From positions 10,754,327 through 10,818,326 of the forward strand of contig OY718803.1 in NCBI GenBank assembly GCA_963070105.1: DNA of 64,000 nt, given 5' to 3'. Position numbers and translations under genes: made by a program. Every line of letters starts with the position of its first letter. Position 1 is the first letter of the stretch. This DNA is from Litomosoides sigmodontis (lineage: Eukaryota > Nematoda > Chromadorea > Rhabditida > Onchocercidae). This document shows positions 41,511-60,400 of the stretch, in pieces. The notes below the pieces were generated by a model. That model saw only the letters and a list, made by a program, of their open reading frames with translations, was not told the DNA's origin and did not search any database.

Positions 41511-42618
41511 ATGACACTAGTTAGTCGAGGACTAACACGTCTGTTAGCGCGCACGTATTGTACTAAGTCGAATGTTTTAGCCCCGAAAGATGTCACACCA
41601 GAAAATGCTGTGTACGATAAAGTCACACATACTGGACAGGTAACTCAAAGTTTTTTTACTCAAAGTGCGAACTATTTGGATAGTACATCGTATCCAAATG
41701 GTTGCAGACTTGCTTTAAAGAAGTATTGGCTTTCCAAAATAGTTTTAAAAATGGTTTCGATGAATGTCTAGAGGAAGGACTAGGTGATTGTTGTTCGGAG
41801 TGACTTCCCCTATCAGATGTTGACGCGAAAAGATATTTTGGGTTTCACAAACCACGAAACGTGTTGCTAGGGAAAAAAGATAAGCAAGAATGGTGTGTTA
41901 ATTGAACATCTTTGACTTTTGTCACATAACTTCTACACTTTGCAACCAGAAAGTACTCTGTTTGCAGGCATGGGACCAAGCCGATCATCGAAATGTAAGA
42001 TTTACCATAATGCCGAAACAAGTAAATCCAAATATAGCGCAGAAATTGATCGCTGAAGTTCCACCAGTTGAAACAGATGAACGCGTCATTTACTGTGATG
42101 GTGGTCATTCTGCGTTAGGTCATCCACGTGTGTACATTAAACTGGTTTGTGACTGTTAACTTTTTCTGTATTGCTTTATATATTTAATATGGTGCTGTGC
42201 CGCAACTGCGCGTGATATCATTATATATTTTAAGCTCCATTTAAGTATTATAAAGGGACAAAATGTTTAGTTTCGGAACTACTTTAGTGAATTTTTGCTT
42301 CCACATATCGTTTCGATATAGTGTTGTTTAAACGGAAATGCTGGATTGGTAATTTAAACATGAAAAGCATTAGTAGAGGTAATTATTCTAATTCTTTTGA
42401 TTTTGGAGTACACACTTGGGCTGAACATATTTAGATATTATAAAATACTTTTAAAACAAAGTGAACTTCAAACTCTGTTTGAAGTCTAATTTGCTTGGTG
42501 AAAATAATGTTTCTAGGATAAACCTGGAAATCATGCGTGCGGTTACTGTGGACAACGTTTTGTCAACACCCGTTTCACTAAAGGCGATGATCACAATATC
42601 AACCACCTAGTGACATAA
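41511..42618 (+). CDS. NDUFS6: NADH:ubiquinone oxidoreductase subunit NDUFS6
   Basis: Three exons: 41511-41639, 41968-42144 and 42517-42618 (TAA), 135 aa. NDUFS6 is a zinc-binding accessory subunit of mitochondrial respiratory complex I, placed near the iron-sulfur arm and needed for late assembly. Seen: an N-terminal presequence rich in Arg/Leu/Thr without acidic residues (MTLVSRGLTRLLARTY) for mitochondrial import, and a zf-CHCC domain with C86 (VIYCDGG), H95 (LGHPRVYI), C110 and C113 (HACGYCG), matching the family's zinc ligands. The length is close to the human protein (124 aa). The ATG lies 14 nt after a TTTCAG acceptor, suggesting trans-splicing. The next gene, PRPF4B, is convergent. 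Confidence 0.95.
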
Positions 42619-43957
42619 ATAACGAATTCTCTAAGCGCTTATAAATTTTCCACAAGTCTTGTAGTTTGGTAGCATTTTATATAGCCTGAACTGTATTGAA
42701 TTTAATTTCAACTCTTTGCAACGGTACGCGAATGTTGAATTCCATAGTTTAAAAATAGGTCTTGGCAACCATTCGCATCAATCCAATCAGTGGCATTGTT
42801 TTATGTTCCTGAGAGATGCTTGTCGACTATACCTCAATGAAGCACTCCACTCCTGTGCTCAAAAATTGTTTTGTATGATTCCCAACAGAAAAATCGACTT
42901 CTATGGTTATTGCAAGGTTCAATATTTTATTGTACAATTAAGGCGATCAATATAAAATCCATTCAACAACTGCACAAAACATGAAACAATGAAAATTCCA
43001 AAAAAAAAGATTTTTCCCAAACAATAATGGACAGCAGTGGCTAACTCATCCGCTTCACCTTGTGTCTTATTTCAGAAACTTTAACAACCTTACTAATAAA
43101 TGAATTACAGGCTACCCCCCTCTTTTGCAAAAGCAGATATAACAGTTTGTTGCGTTTCATTTGGTTACAATATAACCGTTACAAAACATCACTAGTATAA
43201 ACTTGTGAAATACGATTCATACAGTAGAATCATAATGCTTTGAAAGAAAATGAAGGAATCAAGAATTATCGGCCTCAGGGCGAATATAAGACACTCAAAG
43301 AATGGACGGTTTCATTCCGGGCATAGGACAATATTTTAACAGATTTAAAACTTTATCGCTAAAATAACGGAAAAATTCCATTACTTCAATGATAAAACTA
43401 AAAACCTTTAAACTCTCATGCTTTTCTTTCTCCAGCAGCAAAGCTGTATTGTAATGGTCATTTTATTTGAATGAGTAGGCTATTGGAATTACTGTTTAGA
43501 GTGTTTCGATGAAATAAATCTAGTCTGAAATGCAATTTTGTTAAAAAAATATATTTTCTAAACAAACAAAGGAGCAGAGAAGCAGCTGTCTATTTCAATG
43601 AACATTTGTGCTTCGTACTCCATTGTTAAACATGCGAACTTTTTGTTTTACCTAATAAACAGCAGTATTTAGGAAAATAAAGCAACGGCTACACTAAGAT
43701 AATTTGTCGGAACGACCTCGAACCTTCAAGAAATTATGTGAGGTATAAAATGAACTGAAGCCATAGCATAGACACATTCCATCAGTCCTTCCTGTACAAT
43801 AAGGTTCCGCTTTTTTTGAAGTTCGAAATGTGTCCATGCAATTCCACGGCGTTTTGGAATGAATTTTAAAAACAGACTACGAACGCCTTGCACGTTTAGG
43901 GGACATTTCATGAACAAAAAAAATTCTAAAATACCACAAATGATCCAATATTCAAAT
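42619..43957. other. Convergent 3' intergenic region (NDUFS6 / PRPF4B)
   Basis: About 1.3 kb between two stop codons on opposite strands. It must hold both 3' UTRs. Open frames at 42716-42955 (+) and 43726-43917 (-) have no splice support or motif and are not called. Confidence 0.6.
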
Positions 43958-50166
<6,209 letters not shown>

Positions 50167-52252
50167 CTGATGAACAAATTTAGTTACGGAAGACAATTCA
50201 GTAATGTGAATCAAACGAAGTGAGGAAAGCAATTCACAACGCTGGTATGAAAGAAATAAAATGAACCAAACTGGTCAAATCGGATTGATTGTACTCACTG
50301 GTCAGACTAGGCTACTATCATTAATTATTTGATTAACACTTCCTGTCAAAGAATTTTTGCAAGAGCAATTCCGGTAATTCTAAAACAGCTCCTTATAATA
50401 TTTTAATATCCAAAACTCCGATTCCCAACACATCAAAATACCTGCTAATTGTAAAATTGAAATTTAGAGCTTGCAAAATCATAGAAATGTAAACAAAATC
50501 GACAGCAAGCAGCAACCTTTCCTCCCAGAAATAATGTGCAACATAACACTTCGGATTATTTACCATTACTGTTCACAAGGAAGAGGTATAAAAACAAGTA
50601 TTAAAATTTATTCCAATTTTCCAACGCTTCAGGCTAATCGGATATTTCACGAATTATCGCATTCCCAGATTTTTCAGTCACTTGTACATCACGCGTGTTC
50701 AAATTGAACGACAGAACGGTCACGCATTCAATACGGCCATACCTAACATTTTCCTCTCCTTCATATAACTCTACATTATACGGACAGCACATGACCAAAA
50801 CGCTGTCATGGCGACAACATAAATAAAGGAAAAAGGGAAGAAAACGCTTTCATACATACACCTTATGTGTTGCATTTCCCTTAGTTTCCACCTCGAGTTA
50901 TGATACCAACAACAAACACGGCCGGCCGTCAAGTTAGAAAGCGTCCTTTGCTTCTGAAAGCTCTTTTTGTTTATTTTCTTCCTTTACCTATGCATGAATG
51001 GTTCATTTCTACGTCAATGAAAGAAACACATGGATGTTCACAGTTTCATCGTTTCTTTTTAAGAATATCCTAACAGTTCGCAGATATAAACAAATACTAC
51101 AAAAGAAAAAACACAGTTTTTTCGTCGTTCAAAAAGTGCTTGTGGGTTAAACTTAAAAGTCTTTTTCCAACTGAAAACGTAATTTTCAATTTAAAAAATT
51201 CTCTTTTCTAGTACAAAAATTTAATGAAACCTAAAAATTAAATGAATTTGAGAAGGCGGCTGTAATAATACTCGCTTGATAAAATCAATAATGATAACAA
51301 CTACTATAACAAGAACAACAATTCGACAGGTGCTTACGGTGGTGACCGCGCAGAAATGTGATAACGTCAGGTGATTCATCTGAAATTTTGATAATTAAAA
51401 AAAAGACACTGCTATATTACACGTCAATTTATGTGCGTAACATTAATAATTGATTAGCACCACCTGTACTACCTGCCACAACAATTTTGTACGATACAAC
51501 TCTACTTAAACTTCCCTTGCGTAATTACCAGGGATTTCCGGAAGGTGATTATTAGGGTATCTTTCCAATTGCGTGGAACAAAATCAATCTGACGATATAC
51601 TCAGTTTACGCGAATTTCTCTTCCAAAAAAAGAATTCATATTCTCGTCACACTATGTAGCTAAAATTGTCATGCTGAAATAAACACGGTATTGCAAAATT
51701 AGACTTTCATGGAAACTGTGTCAATTACATAATTTTTTGAACAAGAAGCTGATGGCGTCACGGCGAGTAGAAACCTGAATTTAGATATTCATCCTACTAC
51801 AAGTACAGCTACCAAACTGTGAGCTTTATAAAACTATTCCCCTGGCTAACCACAGAAATTATGCAATGAAGGATGAATTGCAATACAACAAACAAAACCT
51901 TTGCAAAAGCGTGCAGTGCGAGGAAGTAAAGTAATATGATTATTAAGTATTTTGCACCTTTCTAAGCATATCTAAGCTGCTATAACGGTCTCTGTATTGC
52001 TTTGTTTTTAATTTGAATTGCTTCGCTTATTTGCACTTCCCAGTCAGTCTGAAGCGTTTTTCCACTGCACAGCAGTACATCGTTTTTTGCTCATTATTTT
52101 TTGTACTTTTCTATTTGGCTTTTTGGAACAGCTAGACCAGTCTAATAAACCTATAATAACTCAGTCCAAATGAATTTACAGGTTACCTGGATAAATTAAT
52201 AAAGCTGCTAAATTAATGATCCTCTGGAACAATACATGAACGAAATGCTCGT
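50167..52252. other. Intergenic, PRPF4B 5' flank
   Basis: About 2.1 kb between the PRPF4B start and the TATA box of the small gene. The region must include the PRPF4B promoter. No exon chain was recognised; the frame at 50471-50707 lacks motifs. Confidence 0.5.
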
Positions 52253-52264
52253 TATATAAAAAGG
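52253..52264 (+). promoter_or_regulatory. TATA box of small two-exon gene
   Basis: TATATAAAAAGG lies 91 bp upstream of the ATG at 52344, in the context CGTTATATAA. The same 10-mer context occurs at the glycine-rich gene (63177). Strong TATA boxes often mark stage- or tissue-restricted nematode genes. Confidence 0.6.
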
Positions 52265-52343
52265 TAATGGAAGTCTCCAAACTCAATATCACATCAACAC
52301 AGAACTAAACTAAAGAGGTTTAAGACTCCTTCTGCTTTCTGCC

Positions 52344-52697
52344 ATGGATTTCAGCATCTTGAACAGTGGCATCATGCCATTCAACGATTTCTTCTCGCCA
52401 AAAGACTCAGTAAAAAGCAAATTCAAGAATTCCTTTGTAGAAATGGATAATGAAAGGAGGATAAAGCACTTTAAGGTTTGGTAAGAATGCTTAAAAGTCA
52501 GCTTACTGTGAATGTAAAACTAACAGAAGTGAAACTAGCGATTTTCCAAAAACCAGTAGCCGAACTTACATGATTTGACAGGAAATAATCCAACCAAGAT
52601 ATTGTTTCACAGGAAACTAAATTCTCATCCCTATAGAGTACGACTATCACAACAATCAATGAGCATTCACAAACTCATGGCTATTCAGTTTAAATAA
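52344..52697 (+). CDS. Novel small protein, two exons, 73 aa
   Basis: Exon 1 is 52344-52480 and exon 2 is 52613-52697 (TAA). The donor TG/GTAAGA and acceptor TTTCACAG join in phase 2. The protein starts MDFSILNSGIMPFNDFFSPK, continues with a charged middle (SFVEMDNERRIKHFKVW) and ends SMSIHKLMAIQFK. It is basic, has no signal peptide and no membrane span. Support comes from the TATA box 91 bp upstream, the good ATG context (GCCATGG), a near-consensus donor, and AATAAA overlapping the stop (52693-52698). I do not recognise the family. Exon 1 alone would stop three bases past the donor, so splicing matters for the C-terminus. Confidence 0.55.
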
Positions 52698-52698
52698 A

Positions 52699-54435
52699 CG
52701 GTCTGGTTACGTTAAAGTTCTCGAAAAAAAATCGGAAAAGGCTCGAAATACTCATGGACTCAACAGCATTCAATGAACATTCGCTATACGTACAAAGATT
52801 CCGTAACAATATAAGAGAAGTGAGGCAGTGCGATAGAGTGGGAGAGACAGGGAAGAGAGAATGAACACAGTAAGTTCTGCTTCTTAAAGAGGGCGATAAA
52901 TCTAAAATTACAACCATAATCAAGGAATAACTTCAAACTACGAAATAAAACAGTGAAATCGACAGGTCCGCCAAGAAGCACCACAAACCGTGTGAGTGGA
53001 AGTAAATGAAGATGGAAGTGTCGGAGTCTCAAACATAGCTTGCACCCAAATAACCCACTTAACTACCTAATCAGCCTGAACGGACATCCCTACGAGGCCA
53101 ACAGACCCCCTTCCATTCCATTAAGCTCCATGAAACCCACCCAGAACAAGGATTCAGCGGTTGCCAACAGCTGAGAAAATGCAGCCCCAACATTGAGCTT
53201 GTCTGGACTGAATGCAAAAGAAACAACTCTATCATCCATATGCAGTAATTTAAAAATACCGTATTTCAGTGTTTACGCAATGCTGAGGTCCTTACATTTG
53301 GCTCCTGAAGTTGAGATAATATCACGTTTACGTATTGTACGTAAACGATACATCAAATGAGATTCTCAGTTTCAGAAATGTTAAACACCAAAATTTGAAA
53401 AGCTTGGGAAAAATTACTTTGTAAATCGAATGTTCGAGGTCCGGTGGTAGCAGTAATAGCAATGAAACAAATGAAAATAATGCACTTCTTCAATTAAAAA
53501 CATTTCCTTATATTTCAAAACAATTATAATGCCATTTAACTTTCGGTCATTTAATTTTCGACATCTAATTTTCGGAGTTTGAATAAACAGTGATTGGTGG
53601 CAAATGGACTGTACGATAACCTTCAGAGCTGCTTCTACTATGCTCAAAATTTCTTTCAACAAATATCACATAATCACACAAAGTACGATTTTTTTTCCAA
53701 AGTACGATTAAACTGATGCATGTTGATGTGAAGATGATAAGAGAATTCTTTCGTAGAAATTTCATTACCAACATAAATCTAGTCACAGATCATGCATGGA
53801 ACAGGGTGGATTGAACGGAACACCTTGATGCTTACATCCTTGGCTTATCGAGACATTAGCGAGGAGAAAACAGACCTTGTAAGTACCGCTAATATTTCCG
53901 AAGTGAATGGATTTAGATAATCTATCAATGAGATCTTCAAATGCGGTACGGTGAATGAAGCGACATGAAAGGACACGAGTACAAGAATTGAGTATAGAAT
54001 CCGTAAGGATGGACTTCTATTTCTCTTCGGAAATGACGTACGCATGTTACGACTATAGCAGAAAGCTCCTCATTTCGTCGATGGGCCGCATGAAATTTTG
54101 TGATCGATTAGTATGGCGTTGAATAAAGCGATAGCGGTAGCGCCGTCGCTTGTTGTGGTGGCGATATTGTCGCAGTAGCAGTGGTTGCGATGGTGCCATC
54201 GTGCTGGAGATTATTATGATAAAATATATTGTTGTTCTGGTGATAACGGCTATAATGACATCATTGCGTCGCAGTGGATTATAACAATATGCCTTAATTT
54301 AAACCCTTAGGCTTAAGCCTTATCAAAATATCTTTCGCCGTTTTTCCTCCCCTTTTATTGGGATAAACTGTACAATACATTATTATCTTTCGCTATTCAT
54401 ACAACAAAAGAGAGTTCGATTTACAGAATAAGAGT
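52699..54435. other. Intergenic with uncalled open frames
   Basis: Minus-strand frames at 53845-54045 (start with a hydrophobic stretch), 53565-53786 and a 48-codon Arg/His-rich frame at 54053-54199 are present, but no phase-consistent exon chain joins them. The segment 54120-54215 is distinctly GC-richer than its flanks. A trans-splice acceptor TTTACAG (54420-54426) precedes the RBM5/10 ATG. Confidence 0.45.
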
Positions 54436-57400
54436 ATGCTCCCGTTCGTTTACAGCGGTGATGGTGACCGTTGTGGTAGCTATGATAATGAAAGGTAGGT
54501 AATTACATTTTGTTATCAATTTGTGTTTCCAGGTTTAGTTAAATTGCTAAATTTGGTGTTTGACCAGGAAAGAGAGAGAAAAACTTGCAAGCTTTGATGA
54601 TTTGTGGAACGAACGAGTTAGTTTTTGTATGAAAAGTGGATAACTTTAACTAATATTAGGCCGCATATTTCGGTTTGGCTTCTAACTCGAACTAATAATT
54701 TTTTTGGAAAATAAGATTCAAAGGAATCTATTGCAGGCGTAATGATAGATATCGACGAAGTGGTTCAAGAGGCCGCTCCAGATCCCGATCGTGGTCCAGA
54801 GATCGGCGACGTGAGTAGAATTTTAGCGTTTCTCTGGTTTTAATTTGTGGAATACGAGCTTGTGCTATAAATTTAAAGTTTTAAACTAACTCCCTACAGG
54901 TCGAAATCGTTATTCGAGATCGAGATCTTCCGGAAGAAGCCGTAGTAGAAGTCGTAGTCGGAGTTATAGCCGTAGTAGCCATGATCGTTCGCCGCGTCAA
55001 GATTTCGATCGAAGACGTCGTTCGATCGATAGGGACAGAGAGGTCTTTCAGCATCAACAACTTTTAATATATGCTTCACGTGATCACTTAAATTACGCTT
55101 CATTTGCGTGAATTGTACTCGAAAAAAGTTGGGCACGCGAAATTGTAGCCGTTTAGGAGCCAAGAGAATTTTCAAGCGCATTGCCCTATTTGTCTTCCAT
55201 GCAAGCGCAGTCACAGACTGACAAGTATGCGTCACATACAGCGCTTTACGGACAACCGCATTACAAAATCGTCATGAAAATGCTACCGACAGAGTCGCAG
55301 CGTGATGCTGTAAGCTTTTATCCGTTTTATGTTTGTCTTTGTCTCGTTATCGGTACCACTGTGGTAATTGTTCGACTACCAACTGCTGTGTAGGTTTACT
55401 TAATTTTTGCTGACAAGAGTTGGTAAGATGTTCGTCCTATTTAGTACTTTTTTTCTGATAAATGAAGGCGAGGATTAATTTTTAAATGCTGAATTAATGT
55501 TGAAGTCTGTGACACACTGTAAGAATTTCATTTTTGTATTGTTTTTGTAGCAAGATTCAATGTCTATTTGAATTCCTTAATTTTGCTGTTCAGTTTTTTT
55601 GTGTAATTTTTCTTATGATCCATTTGATTTTTCTGAAGTTGATGTATTTTTCATAATTTTTAGCTAATGGCACTCACAGCTCGTCAAGGATTTCGAGTTA
55701 AGGATATTCGTATAATTCATAAAGGTAATGTCTTAAAATTTTGATATATCCCTTTCCATATTGTTTTATTCGAACCTTTGTTTTGTTTGTATCACTTGAT
55801 TTTTTACACTATTTTTTGTTTGTGTATCAGAGATTTTGTTTCGTTCTATTTCGTAACACCTAGTAGTCATCGATTTTGTGTTCCGTAAATATGTAGACTT
55901 CTCAGAAAAAGCTTCAGCTTGTTTGAAAATGATGTCGAACTTTAAAATGGTATTGCTGACTTTTGGGTATGATTTATTATCAATTCTGATATTCAGCAAG
56001 AGGGGATTGCTATGTAAACTAATAATGAGGGTGAGTGGGTCGATGGCTTAACCGGAGGTTTTGAGTAAATTATCGACGTGGTATGGTTATTCGCAGCGTA
56101 AAATTAGGTTAGGTATATTTGACGTGTGTATCGTTTGCCTCATATTGGTAGCGTATAGTTGAGAAAGAGGTAACGAGCAGTGTCGTGAATATTGCATCCA
56201 GACGAAGGAAAGTATCGTGGATTCTAAATCCAGAATCTTTCATTGTCATTAACTTGTTGCAATAACTACAGGTCCAGATCGTTGTTTCGGATTCGTGGAG
56301 TTCGGAGATGTGAATAGCGCACAAGCTTGGATGGAATACAACAAGGTCGAACACTGTATATATAATTTTTATCCGTAGGGAAACTGGTTCTTATCCCCGT
56401 GGAGAGCGACCAAAGCCTAGTTTTGTAGTTTATAAAACACAGGGGTGGTAGTTCCAGCAGAATAGGATTTCGTTTCGGGAAAACTTGTAGAATTCTAGGG
56501 TCGTTCTCATACGTTGAACGACCATTTTCAGAATTTTTTCCCCACGGGTGTGTATCGTTGCCCAACTTTCGCCCCTTTTGTCTGGACACGATCTCGTCTA
56601 CTCTATATTTTGACCAAGTGTCAAATGTGTGAAAGCAGATACCGCGTAAATCGTGTTTCAGGTCATGCGGTTGTATTCATGTCCATTTTTAAGTGGTCTT
56701 ATTTTTTCAGGGAACTTTGTTATTGGATGATGGACGACCTGTTAAGTTAGAGTATTCGCGTTATGATAGCCTAGATGGGCGATCATCGGGTCTTTCTGGT
56801 TCAGGCGATTGGATGTGTGCAAAGGTATTTTTATGGGATTTGTAACGTATGTTACTTAGCAGTTTTTTACCATAAGTTTAAGATAAATTTCTTTCCTATA
56901 TGTACGGAAACGTTGCTTTTGCAGTGTACCATAAAAAATTTCAAAAATCGTGGGGCATGTTTCAAATGCAATTTAACACGAATGGAGTCAGATGGTTTGA
57001 CCAGGAAGGGTTATGCGGCGATCGGTGTAGCAAAGTGTGATAGTGAGTGTTAATCTTGTCTTACATATATGGAAATACTTTTTGTTTATTATAATTTGAA
57101 AATCAAAGTATAAAAAAAATGAGATTTTAAGACACATGGAATTTATAATTTCGTCTGAAGTTTGAAGTGGAAAAGTAAAAACAGTATCATATATGCAGAC
57201 TGCTTTTAGCTCTTTTACTACGTGAGATACCGTTAAATTGTACGGAAGCGAAGATTCAAGCAGAAATGAATCGAATATCTTCACTGGACGTTTTACGTGT
57301 TCATATTGCTGAGTCGGGTCTTTATGCATACGTTCAAATGCGTAGTGCTGATGACGCAGAAAGAATTATGCTAACACTAAACAAGATACCCTTACTTATC

Positions 57401-60400
57401 GATGGTTGTGCGGGTAAATTTTTCGTATATTTTTTCACTAATAAAAAGCAGTTATGAGACGTTCATCGTAACAGGTATGAATATTTCCCAGGGAATGTAT
57501 GCTTATAATTAAGATATTGGTAATTTTTTGACTGTTGCGTTCCATTGTTTTTCAGTGTCATGATGGTTCTGTTCGAAGCGGAATCTAAAACTGCTTGAAT
57601 TTCAGTAATGGTTACATATTCAAGATTACCGTTGAATACTGTTTTGTCGACAACGGCTGCAACGGAATCAATGCAGAAAACGGCAGAACGTATTAATCAG
57701 ATGCCTGCCTTCAGGCCAACAGCTGGACCAAGTAATAGTTTGATATCTATTTCTTGAGCTATGAATTCCCTTAAAATTTGGATATTTCCTGATTTCAAGT
57801 GGTTCCGTATCTGACTTCTAGATAAAAGCCGTCGTGATTAGACTTGCTATGGAAATTGGTTCAATTGAGTTCGGATTCTCTTTTTCAGGTGGTAATGCTG
57901 GTGTGGAAGCGGCGCAGTTGGCAATAGCGAAAGCACAACTGATTCGGCAGATGACGAATTCAATAATGACGACATGCGATACGGTTTGTCAACTTTTCTG
58001 TGTTTTTCTCTAAGATTTTAGATTTCAAATTATTTTAAACTATTTAGCAAAAAAAAATTTGGAGAAAATGAACTCCGGAGAAATGCCTGAAGATTTCATG
58101 TTGTTGCTTTTATTTTGCCAGGTAGAAATTGGGAATAATTGAAATAATTTTTCCCTTACGAACACAAAAGCTACTTGCTTTGTTGTACTGGGACTTGCGT
58201 GATAGATCCAGTTTAACGCATTTGTTCTACTGCTATAATCATAGTCCTACACGGCTAGTAATCGTAGAGGTTTGTGAGGTTTGTTGAGAATGAATAATGT
58301 AGTTTAAAAATGAAACTGTAGTCAAATTTTTTGTACTTGGGAGGAAACTTCATACTATGCTTATAAATTTATCAGGTACCACCGACATATTCTTCGGCGG
58401 CAACTGCGATTCCACCAATTCTTAATCGACCTCCTCCGCCGTTACCTCATGAAACAAATTTCGTTGTTACCGATTATTTCAAAGACGAAGGTGCAGCTGA
58501 CAGAAATTTCGTTTGTGTCGATGATATAACCATTCAGGTATAATAAATGTAGTGAATCATGAATTCTAATTCCAATTATGTTTCTTTAATACATATTAAT
58601 AATGAACATTGGTAGTGAATTGAAATTACAAGCGTTTGTTACGATTCTTTAACGGAATTTTATGACTCTGCAGGATTCACAAGGTATTCCATCTGGAGCT
58701 AATGTACAAGGACCACCAGCATCTTACACTGGACCGCATATCAAAGGAGCCGCTGATTTAGGTTTCGTAGAAACTCCCTGGGGACGGTATAAAAGATACC
58801 GTATGTGTTTTCTTGTTTTAGGAATTTTTAAAGTATTTGAATTTTTAGTTATTATTTTTACTAATTGAATGCTGTTAAAATTAATTGGATTTCGCTTCTA
58901 TAGGTGCGCCAAATCCCACTATGTATCAATTTGAACCATCTTCGGGATTGTATTATGATCCAACAACTGGTCTATACTATGACAGCAATTCTCAGTACTA
59001 TTGGGATGCTAATGCACAGAAGTGGAATTGCTGGAACGCGGCATATCAAACATATATACCATGTGATTTGATGTCAAAGCAACCTGAAGCTACTCAAGGT
59101 AGAGCAGAGTTTGTTTTGATACCAAGCATGTTTCATAGTTAGTGATTGATAAATTTTTTTTAATGTTGCAGCATTTCAGATATTTATTTTCAGAAGTTGT
59201 GACACACAATGAAATCCAAAACGAAACTATCGAGAAAAATGCTGAAGCAGTGAAGGAAGAACCGAAGAAGGAGGTAACTTTGTTTAGAGTTTGGGGATTT
59301 TGCAATTGAATGCTTAAAAGTTTGGCAACTTTTTCTTGGTAAGAAAAGGTTTTCATTTTAAAAATGAATTTGGAGATTTTTGATGATTTTTAGCCTCAAA
59401 AGACTGCCAAAGATATTGCGCGAGAAATGGCACGTTGGGCTAAGAAACAAAGTAAAGTGTTGCTGGCCGTCAAAGCACCTCCAAAATTGGAAACTACGTC
59501 ACCCTTAGTAACTGCTGCCAAGCCTAAAACAACTACCGTGGAGCCAACTGCGGATCTTACATATAAAATGCTTGAGAAAACAAGTGTTAGTTGCTTTTCC
59601 TTCTCTTTTCATTCAATGGAGGATATTTTATGGTACTGGTGGAGATTTAAATGGAAACTCAAAATTGATTTTTATGTGATAGGTTGAAATTCGGATATTT
59701 GCAGAATCCATTCGGCTCATTCAGTGATGATGATGAAGAGGAAGAAATACCACCAGCAGCGAAGATTGCGGCAATTGGTGTGGGTCGTGTAGCAATGAAC
59801 AGCAAAAGTGGAAATCGTTTAATGCAGCATGCGGTTGATTTACCACCGCCTTCGGTTGTTGATCCAGTTGTTCCACCCACCAAGACGTATGGTTTTTACG
59901 CATAGTATATCATCCAGCTTAGCAGTGCTTGAATAGGCATCCATTTGTTACTTTAAACTATCCTATAGTTCAAAGCCAATAAAGAATCTTCAGATCGCAG
60001 TCGGATGAAAGCTTTGTTGATGTTGAAAAAAAATACTGCATTTTATGCAGGCGGAAATTTGCAAGTTTGGAAATTTTGATGAAACATGTCCGAATGTCAG
60101 ATCTTCATAAGGTACCGTAAAAAATTCAAGTCGTGTTCAAATTTAAAAATGACACTGGATTTCATGTGCTTAAGTTTTACGTATCATTGCTTTACTTCAG
60201 TGTACTTGCGTTTGGCGAATCATCTTGGTTTTTGCTGTTTAATTTTATAGGTCTTATGATTTTTTTGATTTTATAGGTTTTTCGTTAAGGTTCCATGATA
60301 TTGCTTAGATTTAGAGTATGAATAGAAATGCAAAAAAAAAAAATACTTGGGAAAGAGTGCCGTTGACATTTTGTGAACTTCATTAGAGACGTTGGTTTAA

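Noticed and set aside
41399..41626. Minus-strand frame of 75 codons
   Set aside because: Shadow of NDUFS6 exon 1.
59887..59905. Ending the RBM5/10 gene at TAG 59903-59905
   Set aside because: A phase-correct splice from 59886 to 59994 restores the C2H2 finger, YRDRAKERR block and G-patch in the family order, so this stop is taken as intronic in the main form.
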